From Methanoculleus sp. (GTDB lineage: Archaea > Halobacteriota > Methanomicrobia > Methanomicrobiales > Methanomicrobiaceae): 64,000 nucleotides of DNA. The stretch is taken from the NCBI GenBank assembly GCA_011045995.1, contig DSBQ01000052.1, forward strand, positions 1 to 64,000. Direction: 5' to 3'. The stretch's first letter is position 1, and each line of letters begins with the position of its first letter. Below, piece by piece: positions 7,858 to 18,029 of this stretch. The notes under the pieces are model-generated. The model did no database searches, was not told the DNA's origin, and saw nothing but the letters and a program-made list of their open reading frames with translations. The position numbers were made by a program, and so were the translations under genes.

Positions 7858-8837
7858 CCCTGAAGGTCGCCGTGGTCGAAGGCGACGGGATTGGACGCGA
7901 AGTCATCCCGGTCGCACGCAGGGTTCTCGAAACCATCCGTCCTGATATTGAATTGTTCCCGGTCGAGGTGGGCTACGGCAAATGGGCCCGGACCGGATGC
8001 GCCTGTGACGCGGATGATATTGCCGCCCTGAAATCCGCGGACAGCATCCTCTTCGGGGCAATCACCACCCCGCCGGACCCCGGTTACAACAGCATACTGC
8101 TCCGGATACGAAAAGAGCTTGACCTCTATGCCAATGTCCGCCCCGTGCAGGGGGAAGGATTTGATATTCTCATCATCCGTGAGAATACGGAGGGGCTGTA
8201 TTCGGGGATTGAATGGCACGAGGAAGACAGGGCCTGCACCGTCCGGGTGATCACCGTCAAAGGCAGCCGCCGCATCGCACGGTTCGCCGCAGAGCGCGCC
8301 CTCGCGAGGGGAGGGCACCTGACCATCGGCAACAAGGCAAACGTCCTTAAATCCGACGTGCTCTTCAGGGAGATCTGTATCGAAGAGGCGACGGGTGCAG
8401 GGGTAAGGTGGGATACCGCCTTCATCGATGCTCTCACCCTCGATGTCCTGATGCACCCTGCGGAGTATGACGTGATAGTGACCACCAACATGTTCGGGGA
8501 CATCCTCTCGGATGCCGCAGGATATCTCGTCGGAGGACTCGGCCTCCTTCCCAGCGCAAACATCGGAGACCGGCACGCCCTCTTCGAACCGGTTCACGGG
8601 AGTGCACCCGATATCGCAGGAACTGATCGTGCAAACCCCATTGCCGCCGTCAGAAGCGCGGCAATGCTGCTTGACCATGCCGGCGATCACGATGGCGCAG
8701 TGTGTATTGAGACCGCCATCCGGGAGGTGGTTGCACGGGGTGTCAAGACTCCCGACATGGGAGGACGCGCCGGCACCCGGGCCTTCGGCGATGCCCTGGT
8801 AACGGCCCTGCAGACACCACACCAGCAGCGTCCCTGA
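7854..8837 (+). CDS. aksF: Threo-isohomocitrate dehydrogenase
   Basis: 327 residues from the GTG at 7854, which overlaps the previous stop. AksF oxidatively decarboxylates threo-isohomocitrate and its homologues to 2-oxoadipate, 2-oxopimelate and 2-oxosuberate. The isocitrate/isopropylmalate dehydrogenase fold is shown by AVVEGDGIGREVIP at the start, VRPVQGEG and IIRENTEGLYSGIEW in the substrate site, KANVLKSDVLF, then the metal-binding TTNMFGDILSDAAGYLVGG and the cofactor segment EPVHGSAPDIAGTDRANP. It ends the operon; nfo begins 31 bases later and may be cotranscribed. The paralogue at 29033 belongs to the leu operon. Confidence 0.88.
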   Translation: MTLKVAVVEGDGIGREVIPVARRVLETIRPDIELFPVEVGYGKWARTGCACDADDIAALKSADSILFGAITTPPDPGYNSILLRIRKELDLYANVRPVQGEGFDILIIRENTEGLYSGIEWHEEDRACTVRVITVKGSRRIARFAAERALARGGHLTIGNKANVLKSDVLFREICIEEATGAGVRWDTAFIDALTLDVLMHPAEYDVIVTTNMFGDILSDAAGYLVGGLGLLPSANIGDRHALFEPVHGSAPDIAGTDRANPIAAVRSAAMLLDHAGDHDGAVCIETAIREVVARGVKTPDMGGRAGTRAFGDALVTALQTPHQQRP

Positions 8838-8868
8838 AGACGGATTATATCGTGGTGCAATCACAAGA

Positions 8869-9747
8869 ATGATGGGAATGAAGGTTCGTATCGGGTGCCA
8901 TGTCTCCATCGCAGGATCGCTTGCCGCCTCCGTTTCGCGTGCCATATCAAGGGAGTGCCGCACGTTCCAGATATTTACCCGCAACCCCCGGGGCTGGAAC
9001 TACAAGGAAGTTGCAGAAGAGGATGCAGCTGCCTTCAGGGAAGCGGTCGCCACCTCGGGCATGGACCCCGCCGTTGCCCACATGCCCTATCTCCCCAACC
9101 TCGCATCGCCTAAGGAGGAGGTCTATGAAAAATCGGTCAGTGCGTTCTGTGCGGAAGTGGAACGCTGCCACCTCCTCGGCATTCCGTACCTCGTCACCCA
9201 TCTCGGCAGTACGCTCGGAACCCCCCCGGAAGAAGGGCAGGACCGCATCGTCCGGGCACTCGGCGCGGCGCTTGACATGAATGCTGCCGGGGTCACTATT
9301 CTCCTCGAAAACACCGCCGGCTGCAGAAATACCATCGGGAACAGGTTCGATGAAATCGGCAGCATCCTCGACGAAGCAGGCGGGAAGGCCAGGCTTGGGA
9401 TCTGTTTTGACACATGCCATGCCTTTGCCGCCGGCTATGACCTGAGGACTGCCGCATCAGTAAATTCAGTGATGAAGGAATGTGATGCTGAGGTCGGGAG
9501 CCAACGAATCCACCTTGTTCACCTGAACGATGCGAAGGCACCCCTTGCCTCCGGGCGTGATCGCCACGAACATCTCGGCCTCGGTGAGATCGGGCCGGAG
9601 GGCCTTTCCGCGGTTCTGCATCACCCTGCCCTGCGCCACCTCCCTTTCATCTGTGAGACACCGGTGGACGAACGCCGCGATGATCTTGGCAACATCCGGT
9701 ATGCTGCCTTCCTTGCAGGTGGCACGTCCGGCGCTGCTCCACTGTGA
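8869..9747 (+). CDS. nfo: Endonuclease IV (apurinic/apyrimidinic endonuclease)
   Basis: 292 residues. Endonuclease IV cuts DNA 5' of abasic sites in base-excision repair, using three zinc ions. The xylose-isomerase-like barrel is clear: IGCHVSIAGSLA at the start, AHMPYLPNLASP, YLVTHLGSTLG, LENTAGCRNTIG, ICFDTCHAFAAGYD, HLVHLNDAKAPLASGRDRHE and ICETPVDE, which carry the expected His, Glu and Asp metal ligands. The usual family length is about 280-290. ATGs at 8869, 8872 and 8878 are all possible; the conserved region begins just after the third. It may be read through from the aks operon. Confidence 0.93.
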   Translation: MMGMKVRIGCHVSIAGSLAASVSRAISRECRTFQIFTRNPRGWNYKEVAEEDAAAFREAVATSGMDPAVAHMPYLPNLASPKEEVYEKSVSAFCAEVERCHLLGIPYLVTHLGSTLGTPPEEGQDRIVRALGAALDMNAAGVTILLENTAGCRNTIGNRFDEIGSILDEAGGKARLGICFDTCHAFAAGYDLRTAASVNSVMKECDAEVGSQRIHLVHLNDAKAPLASGRDRHEHLGLGEIGPEGLSAVLHHPALRHLPFICETPVDERRDDLGNIRYAAFLAGGTSGAAPL

Positions 9748-9780
9748 TCATTATTAGGGATCGAACCCAATGCTTGAAGA

Positions 9781-10779
9781 GTGATTGGACAGCGTGAGGG
9801 CAGCACGGTCGTGCTGGGAAAGGATGCCATAGTACTCCATGAGCAGAGCGGCTTTGGCCGGGCTACGAAGAATACGCTGACGCTTGCACCGGAGGAGGCC
9901 CTCTATCTCGTTCACCGGAACAAGATTGAGGTGAACCATGAGGACTTTACCTCTCTCCTGAATAGTTTTTCAGCCGAAAAAGGGTTTATGCGGCGGTTCC
10001 TCGTGTACCGGGACATACGCGAGCGGGGATATGTGATCCAGCCGGGCCCCCATGACTTCCGGGTATTCAGGCGGGGGGAAAAGCCGGGAAAGGGCCGTTC
10101 CCAGTACATGATCCGTGTGCTTTCCGAACGCGACCTGGTGGACTTTACCGGCATCGTGAACGATGTCGGGACGACGGGGCACATGCGCAAGCAGTATGTG
10201 ATTGCCGTCGTTGATGATGAGGACGAGATCACCTACTATGAGGTGAAGACTGATGCCCTCAAACCTGCGGGACCGGTTATTTCCTGCCCTCCGATCGAAG
10301 CGAGGGTCTTTGGCAGCACGGTCCTCACCCTTCAGGGCGATGCCTTCCCGGAAGGTGGCTGGATAGGAACGCCGCTCGACAAGACACGGCTCCTTCTCTC
10401 ACCGATGGAAGCACATTACCTGCAGGAGCGTGACCTCCTTGTGTTTCACCCCGATGCAGCGGCGGGGGAGGCATTTTTCCGGCGTGCCTCAGCCGAAGAC
10501 CCGGAACTCCCCGAGAAAGGCGCCACCTACAGCCACATGAGAGACCTCGGCTATATCCCGAGGACCGCCTACAAATTCGGCCACCACTTCCGGGTGTATT
10601 CAGGCGGCAAGAAGCATTCCGAACTGCTTGTCCATGCCATCGCATCGGGTGTCGCGCTTCCGATGAGCGTGATCTCACGCTCGGTCCGCCTTGCCCACAG
10701 CGTGCGCAAGAAGATGCTTTTTGCATGTGTAGATCAAAAAAATATTGAATTCATAGAATTTGCCAGAATTAAATTGTAA
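9781..10779 (+). CDS. endA: tRNA-splicing endonuclease, two-repeat (alpha2) form
   Basis: 332 residues, GTG start. It removes bulge-helix-bulge introns from archaeal pre-tRNA. Two EndA-like repeats are fused, as in the homodimeric alpha2 class. The C-terminal repeat holds the catalytic set: RDLGYIPRTAYKFGHHFRVYSG gives Tyr273, KKHSELLVHAI gives His279, and Lys310/311 lie in SVRKKMLFA. The N-terminal repeat (YRDIRERGYVIQPGPHDFRVF) has Phe in place of the catalytic Tyr and lacks the His, so it is the structural repeat. It is first of a translation operon: trpS follows after 13 bases. Confidence 0.92.
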   Translation: MIGQREGSTVVLGKDAIVLHEQSGFGRATKNTLTLAPEEALYLVHRNKIEVNHEDFTSLLNSFSAEKGFMRRFLVYRDIRERGYVIQPGPHDFRVFRRGEKPGKGRSQYMIRVLSERDLVDFTGIVNDVGTTGHMRKQYVIAVVDDEDEITYYEVKTDALKPAGPVISCPPIEARVFGSTVLTLQGDAFPEGGWIGTPLDKTRLLLSPMEAHYLQERDLLVFHPDAAAGEAFFRRASAEDPELPEKGATYSHMRDLGYIPRTAYKFGHHFRVYSGGKKHSELLVHAIASGVALPMSVISRSVRLAHSVRKKMLFACVDQKNIEFIEFARIKL

Positions 10780-10792
10780 TGAGAGTCTGTCC

Positions 10793-12049
10793 ATGGAGCA
10801 GGAGATTAACCCGTGGTCTGCGAACCAGTCCATAGATACGGAGAAATTTTTTTCGGAATTTGGCATCGAACCGATGGATGCGATTCTGGAACGTATTTCC
10901 GACCCCCCGTATTTTTTACGAAGGGGTATCGTCATCGGCCAGAGGGATTACCTCCCTATCGCCGCGGCCATGAACACCGGTTCCCCCTTCCATGTGCTGA
11001 CGGGGTTCATGCCATCCGGTCATCCGCATCTTGGTCACCTGATGGTGATGAAAGAGGTCGTCTGGCATGTGCAGCAGGGCGGAAATGGATACGTGGCGGT
11101 GGCGGACCGTGAAGCGCACGCTGTACGCGGCATTTCTTGGGATAAATGCGGGGAATATGCACGGGAATACCTGCAATGCCTCTACGCACTCGGGTACGAG
11201 GGGCAGACCTATTACCAGACCAGGAATACCCGGGTAAAGGACCTTGCCTTTGAAGCGGCCATCAAAATGAACTTCTCGGACCTGCAGGCAATATACGGGT
11301 TCGGCCAGGAGACGGCCATCGCCCACGCAATGAGCGTGGCAACCCAGGTGGCGGATATCCTCTACCCGCAGACAGATGCAGGACCGGCACCCACCATTGT
11401 TCCGGTGGGCCTTGACCAGGACCCGCATATCCGCCTCACCCGTGACGTGGCATTTAAACTCAGGATGTTTACCGTCGAACAGCGTGACGGCTATGTAAGC
11501 GTACGCTCGAAGAACGCCCCGGAAGCGGCTCTTCAGGCAGTCCACACGTCCTTTGCCGGGTCAAAGAAATACGAAGGGCATGTGGATATCAAAAACGCGA
11601 CCTACGATGAGGTCAGCACCCGCGTCCGTGAGATTGAGATTGCCCACGGGGGCTACGGGTTTTACAGCCCTTCGGCGACCTATCATTACTTTATGCCGGG
11701 ACTTCAGGGTGGCAAGATGTCGTCCAGTGTCCCGGAGAGCTCGTTCGGGTTCTGCGACCCTGACAAGGATATTCAAAAGAAAGTGATGTCAGCCCTCACC
11801 GGCGGAAGAATGACCCTTGAGGAACAGAAACGCCTTGGCGGCGAACCGGACAAATGTTCGGTGTATCTCCTTAACCTCTTCCATATGTGTGAGGATGACG
11901 GGGAACTCGCTGAGATCCACCGTGCCTGCCGTGGGGGCGAGCTGATGTGCGGGACCTGTAAGAAAGCAACCTGGGAGCGGGTACGAGAGTTTCTCACGGA
12001 ATTCCGCGAGAGGTTGGATGAAGTAGAACACAAGGTGGATGAAGACTGA
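10793..12049 (+). CDS. trpS: Tryptophanyl-tRNA synthetase
   Basis: 418 residues from the ATG at 10793, preceded by a GAGAG-type binding site; an upstream in-frame start at 10760 would overlap endA. It charges tRNA-Trp. The class I signature is TGFMPSGHPHLGHLMVMKE (HIGH form PHLGH), and the second is GGKMSSSVPES (KMSKS form). The conserved VPVGLDQDPHIRLTRD segment and the archaeal/eukaryal-type architecture with a long N-terminal extension before the catalytic domain fit TrpRS. The stop overlaps the pheS start by one base (TGATG). Confidence 0.95.
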   Translation: MEQEINPWSANQSIDTEKFFSEFGIEPMDAILERISDPPYFLRRGIVIGQRDYLPIAAAMNTGSPFHVLTGFMPSGHPHLGHLMVMKEVVWHVQQGGNGYVAVADREAHAVRGISWDKCGEYAREYLQCLYALGYEGQTYYQTRNTRVKDLAFEAAIKMNFSDLQAIYGFGQETAIAHAMSVATQVADILYPQTDAGPAPTIVPVGLDQDPHIRLTRDVAFKLRMFTVEQRDGYVSVRSKNAPEAALQAVHTSFAGSKKYEGHVDIKNATYDEVSTRVREIEIAHGGYGFYSPSATYHYFMPGLQGGKMSSSVPESSFGFCDPDKDIQKKVMSALTGGRMTLEEQKRLGGEPDKCSVYLLNLFHMCEDDGELAEIHRACRGGELMCGTCKKATWERVREFLTEFRERLDEVEHKVDED

Positions 12050-13485
12050 TGGAAGAACTGACCTATAATGAAAAACGGCTGATGGTGGCCCTCAATACGA
12101 TATCAGATGGCGTTCCTGCCGTCCTCGCCGGCGAACTGAATACCACCGAAGAGGCAGTGGTACAGTTTGCCCATCTCTGCGCCGACAAGGGGATTGCCAC
12201 CCTTGAACGGACCGTCAGGGTCGACTACGTGTTGACCGACGAAGGAAAACACTACTCGGCACTCGGACTGCCCGAACGCCAGGTCTATGCCTCCTTTGAG
12301 GGTGAGATCCCGATGAAAGACCTCCAGGCCCATCCCCTCTCCCGGATCGCGGTCGGCTGGATGAAGAAGAAGGGCTGGATAACCATCGATAAGGGGGTAG
12401 TAAAAAAGACCGGCGAGGCACCCGAAGGCGATGATGAACGGGCCCTTTGCGACCCCTCCGCTGGTGGCGAAGGGATGGCCGAACTCATCAGACGCGGCCT
12501 CGTTGAAGAACGTGAGAAGGTCTCCTACCGCATTACCATCACCCCGCGGGGAAGACAGCTCGTCGCAGACGGCCTCGACCTGAGAGAGGAGGTGGGTGCC
12601 ATCACCCGTGAGCAGATCATCAGCGGTGCCTGGAAAGAGCTGAACCTGCGCCGGTACAGCGTCGGCAAGCTCCCGAAAAAGGTGTGGCCCGGCAAAGTCC
12701 ATCCCTACCAGCACCTGATCGACGAGATGCGCCAGATTCTGCTGGAGATGGGCTTTGAGGAGATGCAGGGGAGCATCATCCAGAGTTCGTTCTGGAACTT
12801 CGACGCCCTCTTTCAGCCGCAGGACCACCCTGCCCGCGAGATGCAGGATACCTTCTTTTTGGCAGAAGAGGCCACCCTCCCGGACGGCTGGGAAGCGGTC
12901 CGGGATGTGCATGAGCACGGAGGGACGACATCGTCTTCCGGATGGGGCGGCATCTGGAACCAGGACAAGGCACGCCAGAAGGTGCTCCGGACGCATACGA
13001 CCGGTCTTTCCATCCAGCACCTGACGACGAACCCGGAACCGCCGGTCAAGGCATTCTGTATCGGCAGGGTCTACCGACGGGAGGCGATCGACCCCACCCA
13101 CACACCTGAATTCGAACAGCTGGAAGGAATTGTGATGGACGAAGGCGTCTCCTTCCGCCACCTGATGGGATTTTTGAAGGAATTCTATGCCAGGATGGGA
13201 TTCGAGAACGTCCGCTTCCGTCCCGGCTACTTCCCCTATACCGAACCCTCGGTCGAACCCGAGGTCTGGGTCGATGGTCTCGGGTGGGTCGAACTCGGTG
13301 GCGCGGGAATCTTCCGCGAGGAGGTAACGGCACCGTGGGGCATCACCACCCCCGTCCTTGCCTGGGGCCTCGGGGTCTCCCGTGTCGCCATGCTGCGCAT
13401 GGGACTGACCGATCTTCGCCAGCTCTACCGCAGTGACATCGACTGGATAAAAGAGTATCCCTTCTATGCCGGAGGGAGGATTTGA
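12049..13485 (+). CDS. pheS: Phenylalanyl-tRNA synthetase alpha subunit
   Basis: 478 residues, the archaeal/eukaryal long form. An N-terminal region of about 190 residues made of winged-helix-like DNA/RNA-binding modules precedes the class II catalytic core. Core motifs seen are [39 protein letters not shown] (motif 2 region), [20 protein letters not shown] and the motif 3 segment [15 protein letters not shown]. It forms the alpha2beta2 enzyme with PheT, encoded two bases downstream, and attaches Phe to tRNA-Phe. Confidence 0.96.
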   Translation: MEELTYNEKRLMVALNTISDGVPAVLAGELNTTEEAVVQFAHLCADKGIATLERTVRVDYVLTDEGKHYSALGLPERQVYASFEGEIPMKDLQAHPLSRIAVGWMKKKGWITIDKGVVKKTGEAPEGDDERALCDPSAGGEGMAELIRRGLVEEREKVSYRITITPRGRQLVADGLDLREEVGAITREQIISGAWKELNLRRYSVGKLPKKVWPGKVHPYQHLIDEMRQILLEMGFEEMQGSIIQSSFWNFDALFQPQDHPAREMQDTFFLAEEATLPDGWEAVRDVHEHGGTTSSSGWGGIWNQDKARQKVLRTHTTGLSIQHLTTNPEPPVKAFCIGRVYRREAIDPTHTPEFEQLEGIVMDEGVSFRHLMGFLKEFYARMGFENVRFRPGYFPYTEPSVEPEVWVDGLGWVELGGAGIFREEVTAPWGITTPVLAWGLGVSRVAMLRMGLTDLRQLYRSDIDWIKEYPFYAGGRI

Positions 13486-13487
13486 CC

Positions 13488-15104
13488 ATGCCGATTATTC
13501 ATCTCCCCTACAACTATCTCGAAGAACTGACCGGCACCGACCGCAAGACGATCATCGAGCGCCTTCCGATGATCGGCGCTGATATCGAACGCTTCGAGGA
13601 CGATCATACCGACGTGGAATTCTTCCCTGACCGGCCGGACCTCTTCTCCACCGAAGGGGTGGCCCGGGCAATGCGGGGATTTCTGGGAATGGAAACCGGA
13701 TGCCCCCATTACACGGTTGCACCCTCGGGCGTCACCTTCTCCATCGACCCGAAGCTCGAGGGGATACGCCCGTTCCTTGGCTCTGCTGTGATCAGAAACG
13801 TCTCTTTGGACAGCGAGAGGATCGAGACCCTGATGGGGCTGCAGGAAGCCCTGCACTGGGCAGTCGGCCGCGGCAGGGGAAAGGTCGCCATCGGCGTCCA
13901 TGACATGGACACGGTCACAGGGCCGTTTGCCTACATCGCATCACCCCGCACCCGGTCCTTCGTCCCCCTCGACTTTGAGGAGGAGATGACACTGGATGAG
14001 ATCATACAGCGGCATCCGAAAGGCATCGATTATGCGCATATCGTCGACCAGTTCGACCTGATGCCCCTCATTGTCGATACACAGGACAATGTCCTCTCGT
14101 TTCCACCCATCATCAACGGCGAACTGACGAAGGTGACCGGGAAGACCAAAAACATCCTGCTCGACTGTACAGGCACCGACGAACGGGCGGTGATCACGGC
14201 GGTCAATATCATCTGTACCGCCCTTGCAGAGGGAGGCGCGACAATAGAGAGCGTCGAGGTGAACGGTACGCCGATGCCGTCCCTTGCCCCCCGGACCCGC
14301 CGGGTCAGTGTCGATGAGTGCACCCGCCTGCTGGGCATAGAACTGGATGCACCTGCCATGGCGGCGCTCCTTGCAAAGATGCGGATGGGGGCACACCCCG
14401 TTGGTGACAGGTATCTGGATGTCACGATTCCGTGCTATCGTGCTGATATCATGCATGACTGGGACGTCTTTGAGGATGTTGCCATCGCCTACGGGTTCGG
14501 CAACTTCGATGCCGAACTTCCGGCATCATTCACCATAGGAAGAGAGCACCCGGTCAACATCATTGCAGGAGCCGTGCGGCGGATCGTTGCCGGCCTCGGG
14601 TTTGTCGAGATGATGCCGTTTACCCTGACGAGCGAGCGCGTGCTCTTTTCCAACATGCAGCGCGAACCGGCGCCCGGCGCTCTTCGCATCCTGCACCCCA
14701 TCAGCGAGGAGCAGACCACGGTCCGGACGGATATCCTGCCACTCCTGATGGAGACGCTCCAGATAAACCATCACCGGGAACTGCCGCAGCGGATATTTTC
14801 CACCGGTGACGTCGTGGAGGGAGAGGAGACCTTCCAGAAGGTGGCGGCCGTCTCCATCCACACCGATGCGGACTTCTCGGAAATATATGCGACCGCCGAC
14901 GCCCTGCTGCGTGAACTCGGGCTTGTATACACGGTAGAAGAATCCGGCGACCCCGCTTTCATCGACGGTCGCCGCGGCGATATCATTATTGAAGGACAAA
15001 AGGCAGGAGTATTTGGGGAGGTCTCCCCCGCGGTGATCCTGAACTTCGAGCTGGATCAGCCGGTTGCAGCCCTCGAACTCGATCTGCGGGTTCTCCGGGC
15101 ATAA
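13488..15104 (+). CDS. pheT: Phenylalanyl-tRNA synthetase beta subunit
   Basis: 538 residues from the ATG at 13488, about eight bases after a strong GGAGGGAGGA ribosome site; a TTG at 13482 is in frame but too close to it. The archaeal beta subunit begins with [18 protein letters not shown] and has [21 protein letters not shown], the B3/B4 editing region ([19 protein letters not shown]), the B5 domain near [20 protein letters not shown], and a class II-like core lacking catalytic residues. It recognises tRNA and edits mischarged Tyr. Six T follow the stop and end the operon. Confidence 0.95.
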   Translation: MPIIHLPYNYLEELTGTDRKTIIERLPMIGADIERFEDDHTDVEFFPDRPDLFSTEGVARAMRGFLGMETGCPHYTVAPSGVTFSIDPKLEGIRPFLGSAVIRNVSLDSERIETLMGLQEALHWAVGRGRGKVAIGVHDMDTVTGPFAYIASPRTRSFVPLDFEEEMTLDEIIQRHPKGIDYAHIVDQFDLMPLIVDTQDNVLSFPPIINGELTKVTGKTKNILLDCTGTDERAVITAVNIICTALAEGGATIESVEVNGTPMPSLAPRTRRVSVDECTRLLGIELDAPAMAALLAKMRMGAHPVGDRYLDVTIPCYRADIMHDWDVFEDVAIAYGFGNFDAELPASFTIGREHPVNIIAGAVRRIVAGLGFVEMMPFTLTSERVLFSNMQREPAPGALRILHPISEEQTTVRTDILPLLMETLQINHHRELPQRIFSTGDVVEGEETFQKVAAVSIHTDADFSEIYATADALLRELGLVYTVEESGDPAFIDGRRGDIIIEGQKAGVFGEVSPAVILNFELDQPVAALELDLRVLRA

Positions 15105-15106
15105 TC

Positions 15107-15112
15107 TTTTTT
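15107..15112 (+). terminator. T-run terminator after pheT
   Basis: Six T immediately after the pheT stop mark the end of the endA-trpS-pheS-pheT operon. The convergent lipoprotein pseudogene ends nine bases further on. Confidence 0.45.
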
Positions 15113-15120
15113 CAGGCGGC

Positions 15121-15677
15121 TTACCCGACAGGCGGGTTCCGGTACCAGATATTGAAGTCTGCGACGGTCAGACGATTCCCCTGATTCCAGACCACCACGT
15201 TCAGGTCTTCATCCGCCTCCACCTCGATGACCTGGTAATTGACATCGTCAAACCTGGCGACGGGCGTGAATTCACCTGTGTTCGTTGCCACCTTGGTCTT
15301 GAAATTCGAGAGTTCGCGATCATTCAGGAAGAGGACGGTCACCGGGTACTGTGAGCGCACCTCGACCTTCAGCGCCCGAAATTTCTTTGCGTTTACATCG
15401 GGACCATAGGCAAAATACCCCCCCAGGGGGTTGAGGGTGTTCGCACCTTCCCGCCAGACGATCCATTCATCTGCACCGTCCGGATGCGCTGCATCATCGC
15501 CAGAGGGGGGATCTCTTCTGGTGTTGCTGTGGATGACGCCGTAATCACGGTGATCTCCGGTGACGACGTCCCCCCTTCACCCGGAGAACCCGTGCATCCG
15601 CACAGAAATACCGCTCCTGCGAGGAGAAATACCGCCCCGCTCATGAGAATACCCTCCCGTCCTTTCGCTCTGCTCAT
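15121..15677 (-). pseudogene. Frameshifted lipoprotein gene
   Basis: One minus-strand gene is split into two frames. The 5' part encodes a lipoprotein signal (MSRAKGREGIL, then AGAVFLCGCTGS with a lipobox Cys) and a Ser/Thr-rich linker up to EEIPPLAMM. The 3' part, in another frame, reads DGADEWIVWREGANTLNPL and continues without a stop to NIWYRNPPVG, with a folded-domain composition. Restoring one base in the run of six G at 15505-15510 joins them as EEIPPSGDDAAHPDGADEW. An alternative start at 15644 has the better ribosome site (GGGAGGG). The function is unknown: a membrane-anchored extracytoplasmic protein. It may be a true frameshift, a slippage tract or a sequencing error. Confidence 0.65.
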
Positions 15678-15775
15678 GAAAGTGCATGCTCCCGGCGACG
15701 CATTAAAGGTTTCAAAAAGAGTTGGCGGGTGATATCCGCCATTACGGTAGAACACAGCGGCCCGGGGAGCCTTTC

Positions 15776-16582
15776 TCAAAGCCTGACCGGCACGCCCCGG
15801 GCGTCGAGGTATTCCTTCACCTCACGCACCGTCATCTCCCCGAAATGGAAGACCGACGCCGCAAGGCATGCATCCGCCTTTCCTTCGACAAAGCCCTCGT
15901 AGAAGTGCTCCATCGTGCCAACCCCTCCGCTTGCTATGACCGGGATGGTGACCCGCTCCGAGATGGCCCGGGTTACGGCGAGATCAAATCCGGTCTTCAC
16001 CCCGTCCGTCTCCATGGAGGTGAGGAGGATCTCCCCTGCACCTCGGCGCTCTGCCTCCTGCGCCCACCGGACGGCATCGATGCCCGTCGGGTGGCTGCCG
16101 CCATAGATGACCACTTCATACCAGCAGACATTCCCGTCCGCAAGTTCGATGGGGGTGACCCCCTCATGCATCTCGTTGTTTCGCCGGACGTCAATCGCAA
16201 CCACAATGCACTGCGACCCGAACTTCGCCGCACCTTCGTTGATGAGGCCGGGATGCTGCACCGCACTCGTATTGATACTCACCTTGTCGGCGCCTGCGCG
16301 GAGGATCTGCTGCATGTCCTCGATACTGCGGATGCCTCCGCCGACCGTCAGCGGGAGAAAGAGCTGATCAGCAGCCCGCCGGATGACATCGATGATGATC
16401 CCCCGGGCTTCTTTTGATGCGGTGATATCCAGAAAGACGACCTCGTCTGCCCCCTGTTCATTGTATCGGGCGGCAAGTTCCACCGGATCGCCTGCATCAC
16501 GCAGCCCCAGAAAATTGGTGCCTTTAACAACCCGCCCATCCTTGAGATCCAGGCAGGGAATAATACGTTTGGTGAGTGCCAT
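15776..16582 (-). CDS. hisF: Imidazole glycerol phosphate synthase subunit HisF
   Basis: 268 residues. HisF is the cyclase of histidine biosynthesis, using ammonia from HisH to convert PRFAR to IGP and AICAR. The (beta/alpha)8 barrel is typical: [20 protein letters not shown] with the first catalytic Asp, [51 protein letters not shown] with the second Asp region, [20 protein letters not shown], and the phosphate-binding [13 protein letters not shown]. Family length is about 255-275. It stands apart from hisD (56588), so the his genes are scattered here. No hisH is in the window. Confidence 0.95.
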   Translation of the reverse strand: MALTKRIIPCLDLKDGRVVKGTNFLGLRDAGDPVELAARYNEQGADEVVFLDITASKEARGIIIDVIRRAADQLFLPLTVGGGIRSIEDMQQILRAGADKVSINTSAVQHPGLINEGAAKFGSQCIVVAIDVRRNNEMHEGVTPIELADGNVCWYEVVIYGGSHPTGIDAVRWAQEAERRGAGEILLTSMETDGVKTGFDLAVTRAISERVTIPVIASGGVGTMEHFYEGFVEGKADACLAASVFHFGEMTVREVKEYLDARGVPVRL

Positions 16583-16612
16583 AGGTGAAATAGTCTCTGC
16601 ACGATTGACGTA

Positions 16613-18004
16613 TTAGGGTTTTCTATGCTGCACCGATGGTGAGCCATAGCGGAATTTCAGGGCCGTAACTTTGCTCACATATTCCTCCATGGCAAACTTG
16701 CGGACGAGGCCGCGATCGTTCATGTACCGGACCTTTCCAAATATCTGACGTTCCTTCCATGCACGATCATGCTTTCCGAAACACCAGGCAATACCGGCAT
16801 AGCTGTTGGGATCCCGGCCGTCGAGCTCGTACCGGTTGTTCAGGAGAAGCGCAGTCGCAAAAGCCTCCTCCGGTGTGGGAGACCACTCAAGGATCTTTTT
16901 GCCCCAGTACATCCGCATGTACCCCTGCATCATGCCGGTGACCACCATCTCCTGCTGGGCGGCATTCCAGTAGGGATCATGCGTCCGTGCATTCTCAAGC
17001 TCCTCCTGCGTATAGAGATACGGGCGCGGATCACTCCGGTGCTCGTCCAGGGTGGTGCGGGCCCATGCAGGCAGTGCTGCATACGCGGCATGGGAAGGGT
17101 TCTTCTCGGTAAAATTGATGGCAAGTTCACGGCGGACAATCAGCTGTTCAAGGAAGGGTTCGACGGCATCCTTACCGGTCGCAATTGCGCAAAGTGCCAC
17201 CGCAAGAGGGGATATCTGCCCGAAATGGAGATACGGGCTCAGGTGGGAGGCATACTCCAGGGACGGATCGTTCCTGAGCTCCCCGAAGCGGTCCAGCTTC
17301 TCTTCCAGAAATTGCTCCAGCAGCCGCCATGCCTCGCCAGAGCCGCCCCTGAAGATGGGGGACGGCGGCACCGACCGGTCAATACCCGGATCCGATAGAC
17401 AGCTTTCCGGCTCAGGACTCTTCCCGCCTATCGAACCTGTCGCTTCGAACCTGGCGGCCGGAGAGGACTGATCCACGGGTACGAGGTATTCCGGGAGGAG
17501 GCGATTGATCTTTTTCCGGAGCGTCGCCGCTGACCACTCTTCCTTCTCTGAGGCGGTATCGACCGGGACGACGACATTCGATTCCACCTGGATAAAGGGG
17601 CAGACTACCTGATCGGCAAGAGCCGCCCGCCAGGCCTTCGGCGGGGCCGTATAGCTCCTGTCCGTAACGACGCATGCGGCATCGGCCGAAAGGCCCTTCA
17701 CCTCAACAGGGGGGTCGCCGCACCTGAGCACCCACCCGATGCCGCGCTTCCTGAGGGCGGCAGCCGTCTCCCCAAGCCCTTCAGCCATGAAGGTATAGTG
17801 GCGCAGGTTTGCCTCAGGGTACCGGGGGTTCCAGACAAAGCAAACGCAGAGGGGCAGGGAGAGGGCGTTTGCCATCCTGACGGCATATTCGAGGGCATGG
17901 TTGAACTGCGTCCTCTGCGACGCCTGCATCCAGTACAGGACATACATCCCTCCCTCGGGCACCTCCCTTGCATTCAGGGACCGGATCCGTGACGGCTGTA
18001 TCAT
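16613..18004 (-). CDS. phrB: Deoxyribodipyrimidine photolyase, class II
   Basis: 463 residues. It repairs cyclobutane pyrimidine dimers with blue light through FAD. The N-terminal photolyase domain starts after MYVLYWMQASQRTQFNHALE, a class II hallmark. The FAD domain has the class II signature HDPYWNAAQQEMVVTGMM, followed by MRMYWGKKILEWSPTPEEA and LNNRYELDGRDPNSYAGIAW, in the family order. A linker of about 50 residues near position 190-230 is Pro/Ser-rich. A TATA-like ATACTTATACC about 30 bases upstream suggests a leaderless transcript. The next gene (adenosylhomocysteinase-like) diverges from it. Confidence 0.93.
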   Translation of the reverse strand: MIQPSRIRSLNAREVPEGGMYVLYWMQASQRTQFNHALEYAVRMANALSLPLCVCFVWNPRYPEANLRHYTFMAEGLGETAAALRKRGIGWVLRCGDPPVEVKGLSADAACVVTDRSYTAPPKAWRAALADQVVCPFIQVESNVVVPVDTASEKEEWSAATLRKKINRLLPEYLVPVDQSSPAARFEATGSIGGKSPEPESCLSDPGIDRSVPPSPIFRGGSGEAWRLLEQFLEEKLDRFGELRNDPSLEYASHLSPYLHFGQISPLAVALCAIATGKDAVEPFLEQLIVRRELAINFTEKNPSHAAYAALPAWARTTLDEHRSDPRPYLYTQEELENARTHDPYWNAAQQEMVVTGMMQGYMRMYWGKKILEWSPTPEEAFATALLLNNRYELDGRDPNSYAGIAWCFGKHDRAWKERQIFGKVRYMNDRGLVRKFAMEEYVSKVTALKFRYGSPSVQHRKP

Positions 18005-18029
18005 TGCTCCCTTGTAGGGTGCGATCCGG

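Noticed and set aside
7773-8984. A 403-codon open frame on the minus strand
   Set aside because: Antisense shadow of aksF and the start of nfo; product has no domain and odd composition.
13482-15104. TTG start for pheT
   Set aside because: It is two bases from the GGAGGGAGGA ribosome site; the ATG at 13488 has proper spacing.
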